A DNA stretch of 64,000 bases from UBA2991 sp965221735. GTDB taxonomy: Bacteria > Chloroflexota > Dehalococcoidia > Tepidiformales > Tepidiformaceae. The stretch spans positions 682,001-746,000 of the forward strand of contig OZ244910.1 in assembly GCA_965221735.1 (NCBI GenBank), in the 5' to 3' direction. Positions within the stretch are counted from its first letter, which is position 1, and every line of letters begins with the position of its first letter. The translations under genes and the position numbers were made by a program. Shown here one piece after another: positions 8,719 to 17,963 of the stretch. The notes beneath the pieces are model-generated. The model ran no database searches and had not been told where the DNA came from. It was given only the letters and a program-made list of their open reading frames with translations.

Positions 8719-10137
8719 ATGACCCTCCCCTTCCTGGAGCGACTCCCACCGCACGACGTCGAAGCCGAGGAGGCCGTGATCGCGGCCCTCCTCGTCGATC
8801 CCGAGGCCATCTCGAAGGTCTCCTCCATCCTCAAGTCCCCCGACTTCTTCCGCGAGAAGAACGGCTGGATCTACGAGGCTGCCAACGAGCTCTGGGAGCG
8901 CGACGAGTCGATCAACCAGATCACCATCGCCCATGAGCTGGACCGCCGCGAGCGTCTCGAGGAGGTCGGCGGCCAGAGTTACCTCGGCGACATCATCCGC
9001 CAGCTCCCCACCAGCGTCGGCGTCGAGTTCTACGCCCAGATCGTCAAGCGCGACAGCACCTACCGTGGCCTCATCAACGCCGCCACCGGCATCCTTCAGA
9101 TGGCCTACGAGGCGCCTCCGGGGATCGAGGACGTATTCTCCCGCTCCGAGGAGCTGATTCAGCGCCTGCGCGGCGGCGAGAACTTCCGCGACTTCGTCCA
9201 CATCGGCCAGATCCTCCAGGCCTACCTCGACGAGGACGCGGAGGCCGCCGAGCGCCGCGAGCTTGCCGCCGTCGAGGCTGGCTTCAGCGACCTCGACCAC
9301 CTGCTCGGTGGCCTCAAGCGCGAGGATCTCATCATCGTCGGCGCGCGCCCCAGCGTCGGAAAGTCGTCGTTCGCCCTCGGCATCGCCCGCAACGCCGCCA
9401 TCAACCAGGGCGCGAACGTCGCCTTCTTCTCCCTGGAGATGTCGGCCGAGCAGCTCGCGGTTCGCCTGCTCGCGGGCGAGTCCGGTGTCGACAGCACCCG
9501 CCTCCGGCTGGGCGGCCAGACCGAGCTGGAGGAGCGCCGCATCATCCGCGCCACCGGCGAGCTCGCCGGCGCCAACATCTGGTTCGACGACTCTCCCACG
9601 CTCAGCGTCGCCGAGTTGCGCTCCAAGGTTCGCCGCCTCGCCAGCTCCCACGGTGTCGACCTGGTCATCGTCGACTACCTCCAGCTCATGCAATCCGACG
9701 CGAGCTGGAACGGCCGCGAGAACCGCGTCCAGGAGATCAGCTACATCTCCCGCACGCTCAAGGGCCTCGCCCGCGAGCTGAACGTGCCCGTGATCGCCCT
9801 CGCTCAGCTCTCGCGCGCCATCGAGCAGCGCCACCCCCGCATCCCCATGCTCTCCGACCTGCGCGACTCGGGCTCCATCGAGCAGGATGCCGACGTCGTC
9901 ATCTTCCTCAGCCGCGAGGAGCTGTACATCACCAGGGAACAGTGGATGGCCGAGCACCCCGAGATGCCCGAGAGCGCCTATCCCCAGGGCGTCGCCCAGG
10001 TAATCGTCGCCAAGCACCGCAACGGCCCCACGGGAACGGTCGAGCTCCGCTTCCGCCAGCGCCTCGCCAAGTTCGAGGACTGGGTCCTCCAGGGCGAGGA
10101 CGACGAGGATCTCCCGCCAGAAGGGTTCGACCAGTGA
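8719..10137 (+). CDS. dnaB: Replicative DNA helicase DnaB
   Basis: This 472-residue protein has the full DnaB plan. The N-terminal helical domain starts LPPHDVEAEEAVIAALLVDP. The RecA-like ATPase domain carries Walker A GARPSVGKSSFAL (K215), the H2 region AFFSLEMSAEQLAVRLLA, Walker B LVIVDYLQLM, and the C-terminal DNA-binding/arginine-finger region LSDLRDSGSIEQDADVV. No intein is present. It unwinds the replication fork as a hexamer loaded by DnaC/DnaI-type ATPases, one of which is encoded two genes on. Its TGA overlaps the GTG of the DnaD-like gene. Confidence 0.97.
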   Translation: MTLPFLERLPPHDVEAEEAVIAALLVDPEAISKVSSILKSPDFFREKNGWIYEAANELWERDESINQITIAHELDRRERLEEVGGQSYLGDIIRQLPTSVGVEFYAQIVKRDSTYRGLINAATGILQMAYEAPPGIEDVFSRSEELIQRLRGGENFRDFVHIGQILQAYLDEDAEAAERRELAAVEAGFSDLDHLLGGLKREDLIIVGARPSVGKSSFALGIARNAAINQGANVAFFSLEMSAEQLAVRLLAGESGVDSTRLRLGGQTELEERRIIRATGELAGANIWFDDSPTLSVAELRSKVRRLASSHGVDLVIVDYLQLMQSDASWNGRENRVQEISYISRTLKGLARELNVPVIALAQLSRAIEQRHPRIPMLSDLRDSGSIEQDADVVIFLSREELYITREQWMAEHPEMPESAYPQGVAQVIVAKHRNGPTGTVELRFRQRLAKFEDWVLQGEDDEDLPPEGFDQ

Positions 10138-10850
10138 GCGACGCCGCCCCCTTCGAGGGCTTCCCCGGCATCGGCAAGGCCACGGCCATTCCCAACACGT
10201 TTTTCGCCTCCGTGCTGCCCGCCATGCGCGAACCTGGCGACCTGCTCGCCTTCCTCTGGGTCGCCCGCCTCGTGCAGGAGCAGCAGGGCGATGCCCGCTT
10301 CGTCACCGCCGGCCAGGTCTGGGCGCTGCCGGACGCCGCCTCGACCTTCGAGGCGCTCGCCGGCGGTCGCGAGGCGCTCGAACGCGGGCTCGCCGCCTGC
10401 GTTGAGCTCGGCGCCCTGCTCGCCCTCGACCTTGCCGGTAGCGGCAGCCAGGAGACCGTCTATTTCGTGAACAACCCCGCCTCCCGCCGCGCCGTGGCCC
10501 GTGCCCGCGGCGGCGACCTCGAGCTTCGCCCCGGCGCCATCGCCTACGAGCCCCAGCCCGCCCGACGCCCCAACATCTTCCATCTGTACGAGGAGCACGT
10601 CGGCACGATCACGCCGCTCGTTGCCGAACGCCTCGTCGTCGCCGCCGAGCAGTACCCGGAGCACCTGGTCGAGTCCGCCTTCCGTGAGGCGGCCGAGCGG
10701 AACATCCGGAACTGGAAGTACATCGAGCGCATGCTCCAAAACTGGTCCGAGGGGAACCAGCGCCATGAAACGTCTGGACAAAGCCTTGCTGACCGCCGCC
10801 GTCGATACGCCGGCGACGGAACCGCAGGCTCCGCCTCCCGAAACCGCTGA
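10134..10850 (+). CDS. DnaD-like replication initiation protein
   Basis: This 238-residue protein starts with GTG inside the dnaB stop (GTGA); longer in-frame extensions upstream are shadows of dnaB. Its C-terminal half has the DnaD/DnaB2 helical-domain signature: NIFHLYEEHVGTITPLVAE, then AAEQYPEHLVESAFREAAERN, ending in the hallmark RNWKYIERMLQNW (family: N-x-R-x-W-x-Y-I-x-x-I-L-x-x-W). In Firmicutes DnaD bridges DnaA and the helicase loader at the origin. The N-terminal half has a winged-helix-like size but no clear motif. Its last 86 bases overlap the helicase-loader gene in another frame. Confidence 0.85.
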   Translation: MSDAAPFEGFPGIGKATAIPNTFFASVLPAMREPGDLLAFLWVARLVQEQQGDARFVTAGQVWALPDAASTFEALAGGREALERGLAACVELGALLALDLAGSGSQETVYFVNNPASRRAVARARGGDLELRPGAIAYEPQPARRPNIFHLYEEHVGTITPLVAERLVVAAEQYPEHLVESAFREAAERNIRNWKYIERMLQNWSEGNQRHETSGQSLADRRRRYAGDGTAGSASRNR

Positions 10851-12117
10851 CGAGCCCGGCGACGATGCCTGCCCCCGCTGTGGCGGGGCCGGCTTCGTCC
10901 GCCGCGCGCGCGCGCTTGAAGATCCCCGCTTCGGCCGCGCCGAGCCCTGCTCCTGCATCCTCGACGAGACCGGCGAGGTGCGCCGATCCCGCCTTGAGCG
11001 CATCAGCAACCTCGGCGCCCTGACCCGCTTCACCTTCGACGCCCTCCGGGGTGAGGCGACCGCCGCCGCTGCCCAGGTTCGGGCCTACGCGGACGACCCC
11101 GACGGCTGGCTCGTCCTGAAGGGCCCCAGCGGCTCGGGCAAGACCCACCTCGCCGCCGCCATCGCCAACGAGCGCATCGCCCGCGGCGAGCCCGTTCTCT
11201 TCATGTTCACCCCCGACCTCCTCGACGGCCTGCGCGCGTCGTACGAGCCCGCCGAGGGCGAGCCCGGCTTCGACACCCTCTTCGAGCAGGTCCGCAACGC
11301 CCCCCTCCTCATCCTCGACGACATCGACGCCGCCGCCTCCAGCGAGTGGGCGCGCGAGAAGCTCTTCCAGCTCGTGAACGCGCGTTACAACGCGGCCCTC
11401 CCCACCGTCTGCACCTGTCATTCCCTGACCGATGCCCTCGACGAACGCCTCTCCCGGCGGCTCGCCTCGGGCGCCGTCCTCGACCTCGAAGGAGGCGCCC
11501 CCCTCGCCCGCTACCGGCAGGTCGGCGGCATGACGCGGGAACGGCTCGAGGACTTTGGCTTCCATAACTTCCACACGCGCTTCCCCAATTACGCCTCCCA
11601 GGAGAACGAGTCGCTCCAGACCGCCTGGGAGAGCGCCCACCGCTTCGCCGACGCCCCTGAGGGCTGGATGCTCGTCCTCGGCGAGAGCGGCTGCGGCAAG
11701 ACGCACCTCGCGGCGGCCGTCGCGAACGCCGTCCTCCGCAACGGCGGCGACGCCTTCTTCGCCGTCGTCCCCGACCTCCTCGACCACCTCCGCGCCTCCT
11801 TCGCTCCCAACCGGGGCGATCCGGGCTACGACGAGCTGTTCGAGAGCATCCGCAACGCCGGGCTCCTCATCCTCGACGACCTCGGCCCCCACACCAGCTC
11901 GTCCTGGGCCGTCGAGAAGCTCTTCCAGATCGCGAACTACCGCGCCTCCTCGCGCCTCCCGACCATCATCACCGCCGCCCTTTCCCTCGACGAGCTCCGC
12001 GAGGCCCATCCCCGCGTTGCCGTGCGCGCCCTCGACCCGAAGCTGAGCCAGCACGTGGCCATCCTCGCCCGTCCCTACAACCTCCCGCCCCGCTCCGGCG
12101 GTCCCCGCCGCCGCTAG
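10765..12117 (+). CDS. Helicase-loader-like protein with two tandem DnaC/DnaI-type AAA+ modules
   Basis: The start is ATG 10765, inside the DnaD-like gene; the frame is open further upstream but only as shadow. The 450-residue protein has a short Cys motif (C36-P-R-C39, then C62-S-C64) like the DnaI zinc site. Two AAA+ domains follow. Domain 1 has Walker A GPSGSGKTHLAAA (K126), Walker B LLILDDID and a family-typical RLSRRLASGAVLDLEG end. Domain 2 has Walker A GESGCGKTHLAAA (K312) and Walker B LLILDDLG. DnaC/DnaI proteins normally have one AAA+ domain in about 250-310 residues, so this looks like an internal duplication with both ATP sites intact. Context (dnaB, dnaD-like) supports helicase loading. 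Confidence 0.85.
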   Translation: MKRLDKALLTAAVDTPATEPQAPPPETADEPGDDACPRCGGAGFVRRARALEDPRFGRAEPCSCILDETGEVRRSRLERISNLGALTRFTFDALRGEATAAAAQVRAYADDPDGWLVLKGPSGSGKTHLAAAIANERIARGEPVLFMFTPDLLDGLRASYEPAEGEPGFDTLFEQVRNAPLLILDDIDAAASSEWAREKLFQLVNARYNAALPTVCTCHSLTDALDERLSRRLASGAVLDLEGGAPLARYRQVGGMTRERLEDFGFHNFHTRFPNYASQENESLQTAWESAHRFADAPEGWMLVLGESGCGKTHLAAAVANAVLRNGGDAFFAVVPDLLDHLRASFAPNRGDPGYDELFESIRNAGLLILDDLGPHTSSSWAVEKLFQIANYRASSRLPTIITAALSLDELREAHPRVAVRALDPKLSQHVAILARPYNLPPRSGGPRRR

Positions 12118-12647
12118 CCCGCCCGCCGCTCCAGGCCCCGCCGCTCCAGCCACGCCCCCAGCGCCCAGTGCGTCGTGTCGAACGCGAGTTCGTCCCAGGG
12201 GATGGCGTCCGGCGCGAACCACCCGATCTCGCTCGTCTCCGACCCGGCCGACCCCTCCCCCAGCGCCCGCGCCTCGTACACGATTACCACCACCCCCGCG
12301 TGCGTGCGCGTGTACACGCCCAGCAGCGAAAGCTCGTCGACCTCCAGGTTCGCCTCCTCGCGCGTCTCCCGCGCGGCCGCCTCCTCCGCCGTCTCCCCCA
12401 CGTCCATGAACCCGCCCGGGAACACCCAGGATCCCAACCGCGGCTCGATCGCACGTCGAACGAGCAGCAGGGCGCCGTCCTCGCGCTCCGGGATCGTGCC
12501 CGCCACCGGCCGCGGGTTCAGGTAGTGCACGAACCCGCAGGCGTCGCAGACCAGCCGCGTCATCGTGTCGCCCCGCGGGATACGCTCCGTCAGCTCGCCC
12601 CCGCACTGCATGCAGAAGCGGCCGGTCGCGTGCGGGTGGCTCGTCAC
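12114..12647 (-). CDS. NUDIX hydrolase with N-terminal zinc ribbon
   Basis: The GTG start (12647) overlaps the moaE TGA, giving 177 residues; longer in-frame starts lie inside moaE. A zinc ribbon (FCMQCGGEL...CDACGF) precedes the NUDIX box, which reads GGFMDVGETAEEAAARETRE and continues EANLEV, matching Gx5Ex7REUxEExGU apart from Asn for the penultimate Gly. The layout resembles ADP-ribose or NADH pyrophosphatase-type enzymes, which hydrolyse nucleoside diphosphates linked to other moieties. The substrate is unknown. Its stop shares CTAG with the convergent helicase-loader gene. Confidence 0.88.
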   Translation of the reverse strand: MTSHPHATGRFCMQCGGELTERIPRGDTMTRLVCDACGFVHYLNPRPVAGTIPEREDGALLLVRRAIEPRLGSWVFPGGFMDVGETAEEAAARETREEANLEVDELSLLGVYTRTHAGVVVIVYEARALGEGSAGSETSEIGWFAPDAIPWDELAFDTTHWALGAWLERRGLERRAG

Positions 12648-13102
12648 GAGCCGCGCATCGTGGCGGGCGCGCGCTCCATCCCCAGCGATTCGGGCCCCTC
12701 GATCCACTCCTCCCCGTCCGACCACACTTCCTTCTTCCACACGGGCACGCGCCGCTTCACCTCGTTCACGAGCCAGTGCCCCGCCTCGAACGTCGCCGCC
12801 CGGTGCCCCGCGCTCACCGCGACCAGCAGGCTGGTCTCGCCGATCTCCAGCCGCCCCGTGCGGTGCAGCACGGCGCTGTCCGTCAGGTCGAATCGCTCGA
12901 CCGCCTCCTCCGCCAGCTCCTGCATCGTCTTCTCCGCCATCGAGGGGTAGGCGTCGTACACGAGGTGGTCGACCGACCGTCCCTTGTTGGTGTTGCGAAC
13001 CACGCCCAGGAACACGTCGACCGCACCCGCTTCGTCGCGCCGCACCGCCTCGATCGCTTCCTCTGGGTCGAGCCGCTCCGGCGTCACGCGGATCAGCATC
13101 AT
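12644..13102 (-). CDS. moaE: Molybdopterin synthase catalytic subunit MoaE
   Basis: A 152-residue MoaE. Diagnostic segments are VFLGVVRNTNKG, LVYDAYPSMAE, HRTGRLEIGETSLLVAVSAGHR and the catalytic-lysine stretch RRVPVWKKEVWSDG (K123/K124). MoaE transfers sulfur from MoaD thiocarboxylate to precursor Z to make molybdopterin, needed for molybdenum and tungsten enzymes such as the AOR 8 kb upstream. The ATG overlaps the moaD TGA (TGATG), so the two subunits are translationally coupled. Confidence 0.96.
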   Translation of the reverse strand: MMLIRVTPERLDPEEAIEAVRRDEAGAVDVFLGVVRNTNKGRSVDHLVYDAYPSMAEKTMQELAEEAVERFDLTDSAVLHRTGRLEIGETSLLVAVSAGHRAATFEAGHWLVNEVKRRVPVWKKEVWSDGEEWIEGPESLGMERAPATMRGS

Positions 13103-13347
13103 CAGCCTCCCGATACCGGCGGAATCAGCGCGAGTGTCGCGCCCGCCGGCACCGGCGCGTCCTCTTCGGCGTACTCTTCGTCGACCGCGTACAGCAGCGT
13201 CTCGGTGAACTCCGAGATCTGCGGATGCGCCGCCACCAGCCGGTCGCGCACGGACGCCACCGTATCCCCGGCGACGTGCGCCAGCGACAGCTCGCGCGTT
13301 CCGACGGCATCGGCCAGCGAGGCGAAGAACAGCACCGTGATAGCCAT
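13102..13347 (-). CDS. moaD: Molybdopterin synthase sulfur carrier subunit MoaD
   Basis: A beta-grasp protein of 81 residues starting MAITVLFFASLAD. It ends in the Gly-Gly tail (PPVSGG) whose terminal glycine is adenylated and thiocarboxylated to donate sulfur. I prefer ATG 13347 over the upstream in-frame ATG 13377 because the MoaD fold starts exactly there. It is the first gene of the moaD-moaE-NUDIX operon, divergent from comF across 57 bases. Confidence 0.94.
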   Translation of the reverse strand: MAITVLFFASLADAVGTRELSLAHVAGDTVASVRDRLVAAHPQISEFTETLLYAVDEEYAEEDAPVPAGATLALIPPVSGG

Positions 13348-13404
13348 TCCGGGGATTGTAGCGTGTAGCGCCCGCACCCCCCGGCGGCGTTATCCTCCCC
13401 GCCC

Positions 13405-14106
13405 GTGGCTACCCTGCTCTCCCGCGCCCTCGACCTGCTCTACCCGCCCCGCTGCGTCGGTTGCGCCGCCTTCGGCCACAACCTCTGCGAGGACTGCTCC
13501 GCGCTGCTCCTGCCCGCGAGCGGTCCCGGACGTTGCGGTCGCTGCGGTGTGCGGCGCGACGATGAGGGCCGCTGTCCCGACTGCTTCGGCTGGCGCGACC
13601 TCGACGGCGCGCGCGCCGCCTTCGAGATGACTGGTCCCGCCCGCCGCGTCGTGCATGGCCTCAAGTTCAGCGGCATCCGCGCCCTCGCGGAGGACATGGC
13701 CGATGCGCTCTATCCCGTTGCCGCACAGCTCTCGCCCTCCGCCATCTTCCCCATCCCCCTCCACTCGCGGCGGCGGCGAGCGCGCGGTTTCAACCAGGCC
13801 GAGGTGCTCTTCGAGCGCCTCGGTTGGCCGCCCGCCCCCGGCCGCCTCGACCGCGTCCGCCCCACCGCCAGCCAGGTCGGCCTGAGCGCCGGCGAACGCC
13901 GCGAGAACGTCGCCGGCGCCTTCCGCTACCGCGGTCCCGACCTCAAGGGAGCCACGGTCGCCGTCCTCGACGACGTTGTCACAACCGGCGCAACCGCGAG
14001 CGAGTGCGCTCGCGTCCTCCGCGAGCACGGCGCCGGCCGCGTCTACGCCCTCGCCTACGCCCGCGCCCCCTACCGCACCCCCGCCTCCGGCCGCTCCGAC
14101 GACTAG
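13405..14106 (+). CDS. comF: ComF-family phosphoribosyltransferase-like protein
   Basis: A 233-residue ComF homologue with a GTG start. The N-terminal double zinc-finger region has CVGC, CEDC, CGRCG and CPDC pairs. It is followed by the family motif VVHGLKFSG and, in the type-I PRTase domain, HSRRRRARGFNQAE and the PRPP-binding loop VAVLDDVVTTGATASE. ComF is needed for DNA uptake in naturally competent bacteria and interacts with replication-restart helicases. No other competence gene is present here. Confidence 0.92.
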   Translation: MATLLSRALDLLYPPRCVGCAAFGHNLCEDCSALLLPASGPGRCGRCGVRRDDEGRCPDCFGWRDLDGARAAFEMTGPARRVVHGLKFSGIRALAEDMADALYPVAAQLSPSAIFPIPLHSRRRRARGFNQAEVLFERLGWPPAPGRLDRVRPTASQVGLSAGERRENVAGAFRYRGPDLKGATVAVLDDVVTTGATASECARVLREHGAGRVYALAYARAPYRTPASGRSDD

Positions 14107-14141
14107 GCCCACCCCAGGACCGGTTCGCCACTCGTTGTCGC

Positions 14142-14147
14142 TACAAT
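14142..14147 (+). promoter_or_regulatory. -10 element (TACAAT) nine bases before the moxR start
   Basis: TACAAT matches the -10 consensus at 5 of 6 positions and lies 9 bases before the moxR ATG (14157). Transcription would start at or only a few bases before the start codon, so the mRNA may be leaderless. No Shine-Dalgarno sequence fits in that gap. The -35 region is weak. Confidence 0.4.
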
Positions 14148-14156
14148 GGTCTGTCG

Positions 14157-15152
<996 letters not shown>

Positions 15153-15160
15153 GGGCCGCC

Positions 15161-16117
15161 ATGCCTGCGTGGTGGCCGCGGCTCCGGCGCCCCCGGCGCG
15201 ACCCCTCCCGGCCCGCGTCCGACGAAGCGGCCTCGATCGATGGCGCGACCGAGCTCCTGCGGCGCGTACGCGCTATCGAGTTGCGCGCCCGCCGCCTCGT
15301 CGACGACCTCTTCCTGGGCGAGTACCACGCCGTCTTTCGCGGCCGCGGCATCGAGTTCGATGAGCTCCGCCCCTACGTCGTCGGCGACGATGTGCGTTCT
15401 ATCGACTGGAAGTCGTACGCCCGCACGGGCCAGCCCCTCGTGCGGCGCTACCGTGAGGACCGCGACCTGACCGTGCTCTTCGCCGTCGACGTGAGCGCTT
15501 CGCAGACCGCGGGCGCGGCCGAGCGCTCGAAGGCCAGTCTCGCGGCCGAGCTGTGCGCCGTCTTCGCGCTCGCCGCCATCCGCAACAACGACCGCGCCGG
15601 GCTCCTGCTCTTCGCCAGCGCCCCCGAGCGCTACCTGCGGCCCGCCGGCGGCAGCGTCCATGTGCTGCGCCTCGTGCGCGAGGTCCTCTCGGCCCGGCCT
15701 GAGACGCGGGGCACCGACCTCGGCGCCGCTCTCGAGTACCTGACGGGCGTTCAGCGCCGGCGCGCCACCCTCTTCATCATCTCCGACTTCCTCACCGAGG
15801 GGTACGCCCGCGCCCTCCGCGCAGCCGCCCGCCGCTTCGACATCATCGCCGTCCGCATCCGCGAGCCCCTGGACGGACAGCTTCCCGCTGCCGGAATCGT
15901 GCGGGTCGCCGATGCCGAGGGCGGCCCCGCCTACGAGGTCGACAGCGACGACGAGGCCGTGCGCGAGGCCTACGCCGCTCGCGTCCGCGAGATCGACGCC
16001 GAGCGCGAACGCCTCTTCGGCGAGCTCGGCATCGACGAGATCTCCATCGTCACCGGCGAGGACTACGTGCGTGCGCTCCTCGCCTTCTTCCGCCGTCGCG
16101 CCCGGGCCGTCGCGTGA
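15161..16117 (+). CDS. DUF58 domain protein (MoxR-associated, VWA-like)
   Basis: A 318-residue soluble protein with the DUF58 core signature: FDELRPYVVGDDVRSIDWKS, then ARTGQPLVRRYREDRD and a VWA-like metal-site strand FAVDVSASQ. DUF58 proteins are regular partners of MoxR ATPases; their biochemical role is not settled. It starts 8 bases after moxR and its TGA overlaps the GTG of the next gene. Confidence 0.9.
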   Translation: MPAWWPRLRRPRRDPSRPASDEAASIDGATELLRRVRAIELRARRLVDDLFLGEYHAVFRGRGIEFDELRPYVVGDDVRSIDWKSYARTGQPLVRRYREDRDLTVLFAVDVSASQTAGAAERSKASLAAELCAVFALAAIRNNDRAGLLLFASAPERYLRPAGGSVHVLRLVREVLSARPETRGTDLGAALEYLTGVQRRRATLFIISDFLTEGYARALRAAARRFDIIAVRIREPLDGQLPAAGIVRVADAEGGPAYEVDSDDEAVREAYAARVREIDAERERLFGELGIDEISIVTGEDYVRALLAFFRRRARAVA

Positions 16118-17010
16118 GACGCCTCGCCTTCCTCTGCGTGCTCGCCGCCGTGCTGGCGGTTCCCGCGCTCGCCTCCGCGCAAGATCCCGAGGCGACCGTC
16201 TCGCGGTCTTTCGCCGCCATTGGCGAGCCGGTCGTCGTCACGATCAAGCTCGACGCCCCCGCCGACGCCGTCGTCGAAGTCGACCCGGCCGCCGGCTCCT
16301 GGGGCAATGTCCGTGTCGTGCGGGTTCTCTCGCAATCCGCGACGGCGATCGATGGGGGACTGCACCACGAGATCGAGGTGCTCGTGGCCCCCTTCGCCCC
16401 CGGCTCGGTGACCTTCCGCCCGGCGGTCGTCGTCACCACCGACGCCGGCTCCCTCCCCGCCACGCTCCCCACCCTCACCGTTGAGGTGCCCTCCACCCTC
16501 TCGCCCGGTGAGCCGCTGGCGCTCTCCCCCCTCCCGCCGCCCGTCCCCATCGAAGGCGCGCAGTCCGTCTGGCTCTGGCCCGGGATCGCCCTCGGCGGGT
16601 TCGTCGCGGTCGTGATCGCCGCCCTGGCCGCCGTGCTCGCCCGCCACTGGTGGCGAAACCGGCCCGTCGATGCGGACGAGGTCGCCCCCGAGCCGCCCCC
16701 TGCTGCCGACGAGGTCCTGGCCGGCGCCGAAGCGCTGCTCGAGACCGACGCCGCCGGCGCCTATCGCGCCATCTCCAGCGCCGTCCGCCGGATCCTTGGC
16801 GAGCGCTATGAATTCCCCGCCCAGTCCCTCACGGCCGCCGAGCTGGAAACACGCATGGCCGCTGCCGGTGTCGACGGCTGGGAGGAACGCATGGCGCGCG
16901 AGCTGCTGCGGGAGTGCGACGCCGTCGTCTATGCCGGCTACCGCCCCGCGGTGGAGCGCCGCGTGGCCGACCTCCGGATCGCCCGCGAGATCATCGGAGG
17001 GACCGGCTGA
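16114..17010 (+). CDS. BatD/DUF4381-like membrane protein of the bat operon
   Basis: A 298-residue protein with a GTG start overlapping the DUF58 stop. It has a Sec signal peptide (RRLAFLCVLAAVLAVPALASA), an extracytoplasmic beta-rich region of about 120 residues, a single membrane helix near residues 150-175 (WPGIALGGFVAVVIAALAAV) and a cytoplasmic helical tail of about 110 residues. This layout fits shortened BatD/DUF4381 proteins, which scaffold the BatA/BatB VWA proteins. Its TGA overlaps the BatA ATG. Confidence 0.72.
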   Translation: MRRLAFLCVLAAVLAVPALASAQDPEATVSRSFAAIGEPVVVTIKLDAPADAVVEVDPAAGSWGNVRVVRVLSQSATAIDGGLHHEIEVLVAPFAPGSVTFRPAVVVTTDAGSLPATLPTLTVEVPSTLSPGEPLALSPLPPPVPIEGAQSVWLWPGIALGGFVAVVIAALAAVLARHWWRNRPVDADEVAPEPPPAADEVLAGAEALLETDAAGAYRAISSAVRRILGERYEFPAQSLTAAELETRMAAAGVDGWEERMARELLRECDAVVYAGYRPAVERRVADLRIAREIIGGTG

Positions 17011-17963
17011 TGCACTTCGCCGACCCCTGGCTGCTGCTCCTCGCGCTGGTCGCCGTACCCCTCGCCATCGCCCGCTGGCGCGGGACCCCACCCGTCATCG
17101 CCGTGCCCTTCGCCCTCGGCCTGGGCGACGCCCCCACGGGCTGGCGCGTCCGCGCCCGGCGGCTGCTGCCGCTCCTGCGCATCGCCGCCATCCTGCTGCT
17201 CGTGGTCGGTCTCGCCCGTCCCCGAATCGGCGAGGCCGAGACGCTCGTCCCCGCCGAGGGCGTCGACATCGCGCTTGCCATCGATGTGTCCAGCAGTATG
17301 GCCACCAACCCGTTCAGCAACGACAACACCCGCCTCGACTCCGTGAAGGAGGTCATTCGAGGCTTCATCGCCACCCGCGAGAACGACCGCGTCGGCCTCG
17401 TCGCCTTCCAGCGCGAGGCGCTCCCGCTCGCGCCCCTCACCCTCGACTACGACGCCCTCGACACCATCGTCGCCGACCTCGGCTCCGACCTACTCCCCGA
17501 CGGCACCGGCATCGGCGTGGGTATTGCCAGCGCGCTCTCGATGCTGGAGGAGTCCGGCGCTTCCAGCCGCATCGTGATCCTCCTGACCGACGGGCGTCAC
17601 AACGCCGACTCCATCAGCCCCGACGAAGCCGCCGAGATCGCGGCTGCCCTCCGCATCCGCGTGTACACCATCGGCGTCGTCGAGGACCGGGACCGGCCCT
17701 CGGGCTTCTCCCCCGCGACCATCGATGCGGACCTGCTCGCATTCATCGCCGACCACACCGGCGGCAGGTATTTCGAGGCGGCGACGCCGGAGGACCTCGT
17801 CGAGGTCTACGACGAGATCGCCTCGCTGGAGACGAGCCGCGTGGGGGACGAGACCTTCGCGCGCCACAGCGAGCTCGGCCTCTGGCTGATCGCCGCGGGC
17901 GCGGTGCTCTTGCTCGGCGAGCTCGGGCTCGGCCGCACCTGGCTGAGGAGGACGCCCGCATGA
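17010..17963 (+). CDS. BatA-like von Willebrand factor A membrane protein
   Basis: The start ATG 17010 overlaps the preceding stop (TGATG); the 96 upstream in-frame bases are shadow. The 317-residue protein opens FADPWLLLLALVAVPLAI, the typical BatA N-terminal helix, followed by a second helix. The VWA domain has the MIDAS motif AIDVSSSM (DxSxS), a threonine-bearing LPDGTGIGVGI and the late DG in LLTDGRHN. A membrane helix closes the protein. BatA/BatB pairs respond to oxidative stress in Bacteroides and are linked to complex maturation with MoxR elsewhere. Confidence 0.9.
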   Translation: MHFADPWLLLLALVAVPLAIARWRGTPPVIAVPFALGLGDAPTGWRVRARRLLPLLRIAAILLLVVGLARPRIGEAETLVPAEGVDIALAIDVSSSMATNPFSNDNTRLDSVKEVIRGFIATRENDRVGLVAFQREALPLAPLTLDYDALDTIVADLGSDLLPDGTGIGVGIASALSMLEESGASSRIVILLTDGRHNADSISPDEAAEIAAALRIRVYTIGVVEDRDRPSGFSPATIDADLLAFIADHTGGRYFEAATPEDLVEVYDEIASLETSRVGDETFARHSELGLWLIAAGAVLLLGELGLGRTWLRRTPA

